Below, in pieces: positions 46,101 to 52,839 of a stretch of 64,000 nt of DNA. The first letter of the stretch is position 1; every line of letters begins with the position of its first letter. Position numbers and translations under genes: made by a program. The notes under the pieces are model-generated. The model did no database searches and was not told the origin of the DNA. It worked only from the letters and a program-made list of their open reading frames with translations. Source of the stretch: Symsagittifera roscoffensis (lineage: Eukaryota; Xenacoelomorpha; Acoela; Convolutidae); the NCBI RefSeq assembly GCF_963678635.1, contig NC_087068.1:20378914-20442913 (forward strand). Reading direction: 5' to 3'.

Positions 46101-46894
46101 GTTCAATTTCAATTGCTAAAAGGAAGGCAACTTACGCTCGCAGCAACGAAAGTACAAGTGACACGAAAAAACGTGAATGATTTTTTCGTTTACAAATTGG
46201 ATTTCAATTTTCAGAATTCCTCGCGGAATAAAAATTTACCTTTTGATCCAGTTTTCTCAAATGAGAAAAGAGAAGAAAAACAATAGGAAAGTAAGTTGAT
46301 TGGTTTGAATTTTAGGAGGTTGTGTTGGAGCCAGGTAATGAGAAGATAGGAATCAACATCCGTGGCGGTAAACCAGATCCCAGGACCAGCAATGGAGGCG
46401 GCGGTTCTTGGAACTCAATTGCAGTGGACACAGCAGTGTACATATCGGGGGTTTTGCCAATGCAAATCGCAGCCTTGGACGGAAGACTTAGGGCGGGACA
46501 GAGAATCTTGTCAGTCAATGGAGTTCACATGATCAACAAAACCCACGAAGAAGCAGTGCAGACGCTTAGATCCAGAGACCAGTACGGATATCTTAGAATC
46601 ACAGTCTGTGAAGGCTTCAGTAAAGGTCACGGATCTGAAATTAGCTCAGGAGCAATGCAGTCACTTGGTTTCGTGAAGACACAGCCAGACACTGGCGAAG
46701 ACAGTAATGCAAGCAGTAGTTGCTCAGAAGATGAGAACCAGAGAGACAACGAGTCCTTAGATTCAGAAGATGACGTCATTCAGCAGGGAGACCAGAGGCA
46801 TGGATTCCCAGGCAAGAATCAAAGGCACACGAAGAGCAGTAGCTCGGATAACAGTAGAATAGGCCGGCACACGAATCTTTTCAACTTGTCATGA
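12741..46894 (+). CDS. scrib: Scribble-type LAP protein (LRR + PDZ polarity scaffold), whole gene
   Basis: Fourteen coding exons assemble into 1511 codons with consistent phase at every junction: 12741-13105, 13172-13261, 13331-13387, 13456-13594, 23734-23907, 24252-24379, 24940-25171, 28506-28722, 30619-30732, 31984-32195, 41979-42152, 42391-43305, 44437-45576, 46316-46894. The N-terminus (MLKC) and 16 leucine-rich repeats plus a cap ending LSTNQ match the LAP family. An FLLPQ block follows, as in LAP proteins. After an acidic, disordered middle come three PDZ domains at about 1026-1111, 1209-1310 and 1321-1420. The last PDZ (GINIRGG, DGRLRAGQ, THEEAVQTLRS, CEGF) resembles PDZ4 of Scribble. 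Scribble acts with Dlg and Lgl at the basolateral cortex. Vertebrate and fly Scribble carry four PDZ domains, so one is absent or unrecognisable. Erbin and LRRC7, also LAP proteins, have a single PDZ and are the less likely alternatives. Confidence 0.93.
13172..13261 (+). CDS. scrib: scrib exon 2
   Basis: The acceptor is gtgtttcag and the donor is aagaa|gtaag. It encodes the end of LRR 5 and LRR 6 (LPEGFTLLSHLTHLSINDIS). It is entered and left in phase 2. Confidence 0.92.
13331..13387 (+). CDS. scrib: scrib exon 3 (57 nt)
   Basis: A small exon after cctgttttag that encodes LQSLKRLEMRDNFLRVLPE, most of LRR 7. The donor is ga|gtatga. Phase 2 on both sides. Confidence 0.9.
   Translation, partial: PSKFETLRNEGQFSTSFA
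13456..13594 (+). CDS. scrib: scrib exon 4
   Basis: The acceptor is gagtttag. It encodes SIGELLCLEALDVGGNELEF and the start of LRR 9 (YLDNNELQMIPS). The donor is taken at tcg|gttggt because this restores ...IPS-TMGRL with exon 5. A second gt four bases downstream would break the frame. Confidence 0.88.
14094..14640 (+). repeat. ~450-bp dispersed intronic repeat, copy in intron 4
   Basis: The family begins near gagtcgatgaa, runs through aaggcaagctcca, a gaacagaaagtgt block and tgatccagttttctcaaat, and ends in cattgactgttt ... tgttggctat. Other copies lie in scrib introns 8, 9, 10, 12 and 13, all in the sense direction. Confidence 0.75.
14800..15730 (+). repeat. Degenerate ~150-bp tandem repeat cluster (family B)
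   Basis: Units repeat the pattern atggccctcggaaa-gtcaaatttttga, a T-rich tract with ttttgaccg, aaactacc, and gttcaatcgaaataac-type text ending in cggctacgccc. Copies are strongly diverged. The same cluster type recurs at 21240-21900, 22730-23370 and 50470-51180. Confidence 0.65.
16249..16650 (+). mobile_element. tRNA-derived SINE, copy 1 (degenerate)
   Basis: It aligns with 47891-48374 and 29235-29610. It has the A-box-like tgtagcgtagaggtagg near 16446, but the B-box is worn (gggtttgaagc). The left end has the worn terminal hairpin cacaatcaaatcttgcgtg. Confidence 0.65.
17447..17525 (+). repeat. tRNA-like relic (A and B boxes)
   Basis: It contains atggccgaggggatagtg (A-box-like) and agattcgaatc (B-box), the usual spacing of a Leu/Ser-type tRNA. 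The T stem does not pair well, so it is a SINE head or tRNA pseudogene rather than a working tRNA. Confidence 0.5.
18625..18705 (+). repeat. tRNA-like relic with B-box
   Basis: It contains ggctggaggtaatgc-like A-box text (ggtctggaggtaatg) and ggcttcgagtcccgg. The stems are imperfect, so I read it as a tRNA-derived SINE head. Confidence 0.45.
21240..23370 (+). repeat. Family B tandem-repeat clusters (21240-21900 and 22730-23370)
   Basis: This is the same diverged unit as at 14800-15730, with gttcaatcgaaa and gtgggaa blocks. The segment between the clusters includes agttttagccgggccc and a gcgcaaagctcggctttgc hairpin, the same arrangement seen after the 14800-15730 cluster. This implies that a larger block was duplicated within the intron. 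Confidence 0.6.
23734..23907 (+). CDS. scrib: scrib exon 5
   Basis: The acceptor is gttttttttag. It encodes TMGRLRFLEYLDLSVNRL through SLK, i.e. the end of LRR 9, LRR 10-11 and the start of LRR 12. The donor is aaaa|gtaaga. Phase 0 on both sides, 58 codons. Confidence 0.92.
24252..24379 (+). CDS. scrib: scrib exon 6
   Basis: The acceptor is atcggtttag. It encodes ADVNFLVDLPDSIGHCANLQ through LLLNLR, i.e. LRR 12-13. The alternative ag four bases downstream loses the LRR register. The donor is ctcag|gtccc, phase 2. Confidence 0.9.
24940..25171 (+). CDS. scrib: scrib exon 7
   Basis: The acceptor is agtgttcag. It encodes LRR 14-16 and the C-terminal cap (SLHIDKNRL ... GLRAVWLSTNQ). The donor is aatcag|gtagaa, phase 0. 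Confidence 0.93.
26925..27640 (+). repeat. GTTCCGAC-type repeat, two head-to-tail copies
   Basis: The second copy starts at 27175 with gttccgactttcgatacg (a hairpin, ctttcgatacgaaag). Both copies contain gggacaattaacgcgcgata and the following imperfect palindrome ending in acgcg or acgtg. A third copy lies at 55418-55913. Confidence 0.75.
27841..28060. mobile_element. 220-bp palindromic MITE-like element
   Basis: The two arms (27850 onward and back from 28050) are near-perfect reverse complements over about 80 bases: cagtatttagaca, ccgcgtattca, gtcagtatttagacaaatac and aaccaatca recur inverted. The tip is an AT-rich loop around 27940-27965. The 10-bp direct repeat gtgtttaatg flanks the element (27831-27840 and 28061-28070), which fits a target-site duplication of the Mutator size class (9-11 bp). 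Confidence 0.85.
28506..28722 (+). CDS. scrib: scrib exon 8
   Basis: The acceptor is gattctgttag. It encodes GSHCLPKFNIENIKV, an acidic stretch, and QTVLTTFLLPQKPGD, the LAP-specific region just after the LRRs. The donor is gcag|gtgtgt, phase 1. Confidence 0.9.
28723..30618 (+). other. scrib intron 8
   Basis: It contains a SINE copy (29235-29610) and one or two diverged copies of the ~450-bp intronic repeat (about 29690-30390). No other coding signal. Confidence 0.6.
29235..29610 (+). mobile_element. tRNA-derived SINE, copy 2
   Basis: The left terminal hairpin is acaagcatagcttgt. The A-box-like tgtagcgtagaggtagg lies near 29418 and the B-box is degenerate (ctttcgaatctgg) near 29459. Most of its length is very similar to 47891-48300. 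Confidence 0.75.
30619..30732 (+). CDS. scrib: scrib exon 9 (probable, 38 codons)
   Basis: With phase 1 on both sides this exon gives DSDFEPESDDEEK then CCGSRCETPVMSAV, an acidic then Cys-containing segment in the region where LAP proteins are low in complexity. The donor tcctcag|gtgacc is good; the acceptor ttatttgaag|ac is weak. Because its length is a multiple of three, the exon could be optional. A competing frame (acceptor six bases later) is open but looks less protein-like. Confidence 0.5.
30733..31983 (+). other. scrib intron 9
   Basis: A copy of the ~450-bp intronic repeat lies at about 31187-31640 and starts with gagtcgatgaacgtagttca. Otherwise AT-rich and unassigned. Confidence 0.6.
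31984..32195 (+). CDS. scrib: scrib exon 10
   Basis: The acceptor is aactttccag. It encodes DTPPELAALGDSTRLMRREE through RRAAKAAQARTEAADNSDE, a charged, likely helical segment found between the LRR and PDZ regions. The donor is gacgag|gtataa, phase 0. Confidence 0.9.
32196..41978 (+). other. scrib intron 10, 9.8 kb
   Basis: It opens with diverged copies of the ~450-bp repeat (32230-32640, 32790-33000). The satellite array fills 33412-40930. The rest is AT-rich, and a short copy of the ~450-bp repeat (from 41785) ends just before the acceptor of exon 11. Confidence 0.75.
33412..40930 (+). repeat. Intronic satellite with higher-order structure
   Basis: The basic monomer is about 180 bp. Two diverged monomers (one with ctgtagtggggtgctgcca, one with gtagttgggctctgtgaggg) form a 361/362-bp dimer. 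The marker tccaaccctg falls at 33551, 33913, 34274, 34636, 34997, 35359, 35720, 36082, 36443 and 36805, so spacing alternates 362 and 361 and pairs of dimers make a 723-bp unit. A block ending in variant monomers (37107-37530) is repeated 2830 bp later (39937-40360), seemingly without change. The outermost monomers at both ends are much more diverged than the centre. No ORF is maintained. Confidence 0.95.
41979..42152 (+). CDS. scrib: scrib exon 11
   Basis: The acceptor is tttctgattag. It encodes SGAGLRRHGTPHPRDLKLRH, a TPHP motif shared with Scribble linkers, then an acidic stretch (EIEQEDEEDDM). The donor is caaaga|gtaagt. Phase 0, 58 codons. Confidence 0.9.
42391..43305 (+). CDS. scrib: scrib exon 12 (disordered linker, 305 codons)
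   Basis: The acceptor is gttgttttag. The frame is open from SKIFDAKIVPPTF to HPVSTIH and dominated by Ser, Asn, Gly and Asp, including a GGGGDDEDEDDGG run. No PDZ fold can be recognised, so this linker occupies the place where a further PDZ might be expected. The donor is ccac|gtaaat. Without splicing the frame stops at 43357. Confidence 0.88.
43306..44436 (+). other. scrib intron 12
   Basis: About 43765-44245 is a copy of the ~450-bp intronic repeat (gagtcaatgatcgtag ... attgactcttttccaactg). The remainder is unassigned. Confidence 0.6.
44437..45576 (+). CDS. scrib: scrib exon 13 (two PDZ domains)
   Basis: The acceptor is ctttaactttag. The 380 codons hold a PDZ at about 1026-1111 (ESFGFSLAP as carboxylate loop, GGIFVTKI, NDRILKVNDLVI) and a divergent PDZ at about 1209-1310 (WPFTLAAG, AVYISSVP, GLIVGDQVLAIEGHDL). 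An acidic spacer (HDDDEDEYED) separates them. The second domain has an insert before AVYISS. The exon ends in a proline run, PPPPPTGLM, with donor gatg|gtaaat. Confidence 0.93.
45577..46315 (+). other. scrib intron 13
   Basis: Two partial, diverged copies of the ~450-bp intronic repeat lie head to tail (about 45740-46030 and 46040-46260) and fill most of the intron. Confidence 0.6.
46316..46894 (+). CDS. scrib: scrib exon 14 (C-terminal PDZ and tail, stop)
   Basis: The acceptor is gaattttag. The PDZ (about 1321-1420) has GINIRGG, a Gly/Ser-rich insert (SNGGGGSWN), then VYISGVLP, GRLRAGQRILSVNGVHM and THEEAVQTLRS. A Ser- and acid-rich tail follows and ends ...HTNLFNLS with stop tga at 46892-46894. 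The GRLR...THEEAVQ order is the signature of the last Scribble PDZ. Confidence 0.93.
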   Translation, partial: EVVLEPGNEKIGINIRGGKPDPRTSNGGGGSWNSIAVDTAVYISGVLPMQIAALDGRLRAGQRILSVNGVHMINKTHEEAVQTLRSRDQYGYLRITVCEGFSKGHGSEISSGAMQSLGFVKTQPDTGEDSNASSSCSEDENQRDNESLDSEDDVIQQGDQRHGFPGKNQRHTKSSSSDNSRIGRHTNLFNLS

Positions 46895-47740
46895 CAAAAA
46901 AACGTGAACTGATTTCAAATATTTGAGTTTTAGATCCTTAATTCAGAAAATTGATCTTTTGAAGTTGCATTGAAGCTCAACATACCATCTTCACGGCATT
47001 GAAGTGTAAAATTGCGTGGAAGTTTGAAAAAATGTTACTTCTGAAGTTCGATGTCTTCTGAAATTTGTTTCATTGGTCTTTGTCTGGTTTTTATTCAATG
47101 GTGCTAAATAGGACTTAGCTTTGCCTGCTTCACCAATTGTATCCCAAAAGTGGACTAATAGTTGAATTTGGCCAATAGTTATCGTGAAGACTCCCCGATA
47201 TTTTAAAACCTTCCTTGTGAAACCTCCCCTTTATTTCCAATGAATCACCAAATTTAGATTTAAAATATTATATTTATCAGCTGATGTCTTGAAGCTTACC
47301 TTTTATTCACTTATTTTTTTCTTCAAATTTAAAATGTTGGTGAATATTTTTGTAATGAACTGAACGGAATGTTTCAAAATCATTCACTAAAGTTGTGTTA
47401 AAGATGGCTCTGCTAATTGGGGGATTAAATCATCTTGATTATCATTCTGTTCAGTTTTACAAACGTGCGGCAATTTTTGTATACCAGCGATCGAATATGA
47501 GTATCGTTCACTTGTCTTCATAAAAATCAACTTGTCAACATTGTTTTTGACATAATTAACGACAAATTTTAATGTTAATATGATCTCGAGGCAGTGAACG
47601 AAGTCTTGCTCTTCGGTTTTGTAGTCTAAATCCTTATTTGTTTGTAGTATCAGAATAAATTATTCAGCTCATTCTTATTTAATTTAGTCCAGGTCAAGTA
47701 CTGAGTCCACCAGGTTTTATTTCAATAAAGCAAATCAGGA
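46895..47740 (+). other. scrib: Probable scrib 3' UTR
   Basis: AT-rich sequence without an ORF. Candidate polyadenylation signals are aataaa at about 47653 and at about 47725. It carries none of the intron repeats, consistent with mature-transcript sequence. Confidence 0.5.
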
Positions 47741-47890
47741 AAATTTTGAACAAAAGGAAAGAAGACTCAATTCTCATATTCTGGTCTAATGAAGAAGCAA
47801 ATTTTAAGGTTCTGAGAATGATGCACACCATGTATTCAAGTCATCTATGAAAAATGATGAAGCAAGAATTAGAGGAGCAAGCGCTATTTA

Positions 47891-48374
47891 CACAAGCAAA
47901 GCTTGTGTTATAGTATGCACTCTTTTTTCCAACCTAAGTCGCAAATATTGTTGCGACAAAATGTGTTCACTTAAAAAGTGTTCATTTTGATCAATAACCA
48001 GCTATTGAGTACAGCCAATGCTAAGGATATTAGCACAGACTATTATATTACTCCTCTTGGAAATAGCACTTTAGCTTCAAGGTATCATGGATCTGTAGCG
48101 TAGAGGTAGGAAAAGAGACCCGCAACAAAATAAGACGGTTCGAACCTCTGCAGGGTCGGATGTTTTTAATGAACTTTTTCGTATACTAGCTAAAATGCGT
48201 CCGCTCTATAAATTGAGGCACGTTAAATGGTACTTAGCAATTATTTAGTCTCATAATTGGCGTTCGTTATTTAAGAAATAATGCAGACTCCAAGTTTTTC
48301 TCTTCAGTTTTTCCCAATAGCGTTATCGGTCAAATTTTGGGTTGTGTATGCGAAGTGCAACTTCGCCTCTGTGT
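47891..48374 (+). mobile_element. tRNA-derived SINE, best copy
   Basis: It starts with the hairpin cacaagcaaagcttgtg and ends with the hairpin gcgaagtgcaacttcgc (48350-48366) followed by ctctgtgt. Inside are tgtagcgtagaggtagg (48095) and ggttcgaacctc (48137), which match the A and B boxes of a type 2 pol III promoter at tRNA spacing. Other copies lie at 16249, 29235 and, as a 3' half, 27640-27840. Confidence 0.8.
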
Positions 48375-49865
48375 CAAAAATGTACTTTTATAGTTGGTTG
48401 CGGTGCCAACTACTTATAAAATTCTGACCACTATGTTCGGATAAATTTAGAAATTGTTTCAATAAACGTAGTGAAGACACATCGAATACTGATTTTTTTG
48501 TTTTTTAATTTCAGGGCTCAGGCTCAACTTTTTTCTGGACTTATGGATGTTTTTTGTTTTTCGCCAGTTAGATTAGTCATGAGATTAGAATGTCTTTTCA
48601 GTAGATCTTTTTTTTGAGATATGTGCACTTCAAATTTCCGTTCGAATTAAAATTTCTGTCCATTTGGAAACAACTCCGATTTTTAGAACGTCCTTTTTGT
48701 TTTCTTTCTTTTTTTCTGTTTGAATTTTTTGTTCCTGAAATTTTTTTGATTAATAGGCCTTAAGTAATTTTGGCTTGTTACGGTTCTAAATAGTTATGGC
48801 TAATAGCTTTCAACCGTTTCGGCTTAGTCGCTTGCAATTGCTTTTCCTGAAGCTTAAAAAGGGTTCTGCTTTCTCAAAAAAGACTGTCAATGATAAAACT
48901 GTTTGAAACTGACAATTATAAAACCTTTTTAAAATTGAATGAGCTTTTTGCGAAAATAAAAATCGAGAAAAAACTGCACTAATTCAAATTTTCGTCGCTT
49001 TCATTGACATTTTCACAAGTTTCTGTTGGTTATTACACTAGCCAGCTGGAGAGCGTAGTGTGGTAGTACGAATCTTCTTTTTTTCTAACCTAAAATCTTG
49101 GGAATAATCTTGATCTGTACCATTGAAATTTTATAGCATATGTTCTCTGCTTTATTTGTGGCTAGTGTTTATGATAGACTTTTGTCGCATCACCGCAACA
49201 AACAAAACGACACCAATTGAAAAAGAAAAGGAATTATGTTTTTTTTTAGTCTGGTCGGTTATTATGCACAGCATGCGGCTACCTTTGTTCTTTATGTATA
49301 TGGCCTTAATTCTGTATTGACAGCAACCGGTTATCCTTAATATTTTTGATTATAGCGTTCAGTCTAGATCGATTTATGCAGTTCTATTAAACTTCTTTTC
49401 TTCTTTTACTTCCAGCAAAAAAATAATTTTTTTTTGATTTTTAGACATTCAGTTTCACTATTTTTGTTCGCAAAACTAAAAATGACAAGAAAAAATAGCC
49501 GAATATTTCAACCACCGAAAAATCGATTTTCAAGATTTTAGCGACGGTTTTCACTGTTAGAAAAAATAATGATGAAATACAAAAAATTCTTTCGATAACC
49601 AAGTCATAGTCCCGCTGCTCTTCACTAAGTTTGTCTTTCACTTAATTGTACACTCAGTTTTAGCGTGTTTCTCTAGCGTGTTTTTTATCACTCTCTTTAA
49701 CATTGCTCTCATATTTCAACCCATCAAAAGCTTCATCAATGCGTCTTTTCAAAACTGGAATATTGGCTGGGCGGCTTTCTGTAGAGACTCGGCTTTTTAT
49801 CTCAGACCAAAGAGATAAAAGCAGTCTTTTTCATTGTGTTAAAAATGTCTTTGATTAATGTTACG

Positions 49866-49950
49866 CTTGCGATATCAAATCGCTTGCAATATCAAATCGC
49901 TTGCGATATCAAATCGCTTGCGATATCAAATCGTTTGCGATATCAAATTA
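49866..49950 (+). repeat. 17-bp minisatellite, five units
   Basis: The unit is gatatcaaatcgcttgc with few substitutions. Each unit contains the palindrome gatatc. Confidence 0.9.
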
Positions 49951-50469
49951 GCAAGCATTATCAAATCGGAATGGAGAATTTTTTCGGGTTATTAATTAGT
50001 TTAACGAAATCAATTGAATCACTTGACATGCTCAGTGCTCTCCACCTGAAATGCTCAATTTAAAAAAAAATTATAATTTAACTTCTGAGTGGGTACTAGT
50101 TAATACGGTAGTTTCAGAAGTGACTTGAAACTTTGTCAATTTTTTTGGAAGTCCTTTTTTTTGGCTCAACTGGTGTCTGCTCAAAGACTGTCGTACTTGT
50201 TTCCGCTTTGTTATTTGTGTTTGGTTGCTAAATTGAATTTCAAATGTCTTGCTGGGTAAGTTTGCTTAGAATTCCTGCTTGAGAAAAACAGGCATTATGA
50301 AAGTGAAAGTTTTTTTTTTATTTTTTTTGAGACGCTTTGGAAAATTTCGATATTTTTTTTGCAAAAATTCGGTGTTTTTCTTAAAAATCTGTTGTCGATT
50401 TTTTTTCTCAAAAAAGGGTTTCCATAGAAATAACGCCTACATTCTTGTGTGCCTGCATACTTCCCTTGT

Positions 50470-51180
50470 CTTTTTTGCTTTCCCCTTTTGTCTACAGCCT
50501 TTGAAAATGTCTGTGGGCGAATTTTTGATAATTTTTCTAAAAAAATTTTCTGTTTTTCAAAAACTAACCTACCAAAACAAGATTTTGGTTTCAATGAATA
50601 GAAAGGATTTGAAAAACACCTCTCCATAAAAGGCGCCCAAATTTTTTTATATACATAAAATAGTCGAGTTATAGATTTTTTGACCGTTTTGTGAATTTTT
50701 TTAGTTTTTTTTTTTAAAACTAACCTCCAAACCTGAAGCTTCAATGGAGAATCGAGTTTTGCAAAGTTCCTTTTCATACGCAACTTCGCCCAAAAAATTA
50801 TGGCTACCGCATAAATCAAACTTTGGATTTTGACCGTTTTTTTAAAAACTTTTTGGCTTTTCTCGAGAACTACCCTGCCAAACCCAGGTTTTTGGGTTCA
50901 ATCGAATTAACAGATTGGACGAATTTTTTCTACAGAAGCGGCTACTCTTTAATTTTTTGTAAAAGAAAGGTTAGTTCTCTGAGAAAATTTCAAAATCTCA
51001 AAAGTTTTCCTCAATTATTTAAAAGAGAAACAATTAAATTTAGGGTCAAAGTCCAGTTTTTGAAGTTATGTATTTTGTCCCGAATCTGTATGACAAATCC
51101 AAAAAGCATCAAATACTTATCAGCAGCTGTAGCTGAGCCCTGGAAGTCCTTCACTAAGACATACAAATTTTTTGGTTCAC
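50470..51180 (+). repeat. Family B tandem-repeat cluster
   Basis: Same diverged unit as at 14800-15730 (ttttgaccg, aaactaccctgcc, gttcaatcgaa). It is followed by gtagctgagccctgg and an atacaaattttttggttcac block, the same downstream order as in scrib intron 4. Two long opposite-strand open frames here are by-products of the repeat. Confidence 0.65.
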
Positions 51181-52189
51181 CCAGTTTTTTTCAGCCTTTT
51201 TATTATTTTTACTTATGCTTTTTTATAATTCTGTTGGATCGCAAGTGCTGCGAAGCTCCACATCACCTCTGTGTAATTAGATACTTTTTGTCCTGCAATT
51301 TTTTCGCAATTATTTGCATATTTTGCCCGTGAAATTTTTGAAATTGATTCAATAACTGAAATGACTTTTACTGGCTTTGTTAGTAGCACGCTGGATCTCC
51401 CCAAAGCTTAAGCGTATTTTCTGCAGATAACAAATATAAATCATGTAACGAAAATGCTTGGAATCTATCAAAAATGAATACGTTTATTGTTCTCTGGGAT
51501 TTTCTGTATGTTTTAGGTGCCTCACTTTGCTCTATTAGAAAAGGCTGCTCTTCAAAATGGTTTTTGTTTTTGTTTAATCTGCTTTATTTTTTCTTCCATG
51601 AACCTTTAAAAGTGTGGCTTTTTTATATTGCATGTGAAAAGAACGGCCCTTAGTACTCGTTGTGTGATTTGGATTTCTAAGAGTTACCTACATGTAGCCA
51701 ACCCATAATGGTTGTAGCGAATATCCAACCGATTTACCGTTCGTTTTCAATAATTCCAAACCACCTCCCTGGGTTTTTTCTTGAAAAAATCTGGGATCGT
51801 TATATTTAATCTGGCAAAGTTTATTGAGTTCTTCGAGTCATGCTCTCACTCCTCGTAGTTATCATAAGTTGGCACTCAAGATGCGTTAAGAAAAGTTTTG
51901 GGTGGCTTGAAAACTTTGCTGCAAATGGATGTAGAAAACCAGCTCCAAAGGGGTACTCTTTGGGTGATCAGTGAATCGAGTCTTCCCTATGTTTTTCCAT
52001 AATGCGGCTTACGCTTCCTCAAGTTAGATTGGATATTCAAACATCTATTTCAAAATTTCCAAGATAAATTGTACCAACAAAAATAATAATTTACTTTCAT
52101 TTTATGAATAATTTGACGGATGAAGCACCAATTTGGGAGATTATCAAGAGATCTTTCGATATGTCGAGTAACGTCTCCTCAACGTTTAC

Positions 52190-52375
52190 AAGGTAATGAT
52201 TTGAATTGGTTGATCATAATCAGAATCACAACAAAAATCGCATTTCTTAAAACACTGAATTGAAAAAAAAATCGATATTTAGCGTCTACTAGGTATGATT
52301 TGGGTTTGTTGATTATAATCAGAGTCACAAAGGAAGTCGCGTTTTTTAAAACACTGAATTGAAAATAATTTGATA
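52190..52375. repeat. ~95-bp tandem duplication at the sulfotransferase stop
   Basis: Two units of the pattern aggta-tgattt-g-ttg-tgat-ataatcag-atcacaa...aaaacactgaattgaaaa lie side by side. The right unit contains the stop and last codons of the sulfotransferase (minus strand), so the left unit is a duplicated 3' end now downstream of the gene. Confidence 0.8.
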
Positions 52376-52839
52376 TTTAGCGTACTCAGAATAAAAGCGT
52401 CCCAATGTTTGTGCATACTCCGCTCGGTTATCTCTCGGACTTTCTATTAATCGTGGTGTTTTGGTTTCAAACTTCAATAAAGTTTTTCTTGCCATTTCTC
52501 GACTGAAACCCAAGTTGGGAATCCAGTGTTTCTCAATGGAAGCTAGATTCTCCATGTAACTGCGTTCGATCGAGCATCCACCAGCTAAAAATTTTCTGTC
52601 TAGTTTTTCTAACTGTTCCGTTAGGGCTCGGGTCGCGTTAGATAAAATATTACACTGGCTTATGAGGTTTTCATCAAAGTTCCGTGTCAAAGTGGAAGTG
52701 AGGATAGACTCTGGGCTTCTGCCCAGGAGGATGATTCTGAAGTCCAGTTTCCATTTTTCTATGAGTTCGGCTAGCTGTACCAAATCTGGGATAGGAGCTA
52801 CTTCTTTTGACCTGCAGTTCGGATATGACTGAGCGGCAG
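52346..52839 (-). CDS. Sulfotransferase exon 3 (3'-phosphate site, stop)
   Basis: The minus-strand acceptor is gatttctag. It encodes AAAQSYPNCRSKEVAPIPDL, the LLGRSPES motif, a helical region and EYAKYQIIFNSVF, then stop. Confidence 0.88.

Larger units (their letters stand above)
48375..52345. other. Intergenic region between two converging genes
   Basis: It contains a diverged tail of the ~450-bp repeat (about 48850-49030), a SINE-related relic (49031-49200), a 17-bp minisatellite (49866-49950), a family B tandem cluster (50470-51180) with a gcgaagctccacatcacc hairpin relic, and a ~95-bp tandem duplication (52190-52375). No gene is supported. Confidence 0.6.

Noticed and set aside
50295-51332. 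Two long open frames, one on each strand (174 and 169 codons)
   Set aside because: They lie in the family B tandem-repeat cluster, are dominated by Phe/Lys/Leu from T and A runs, and have no domain or splice-consistent extension.
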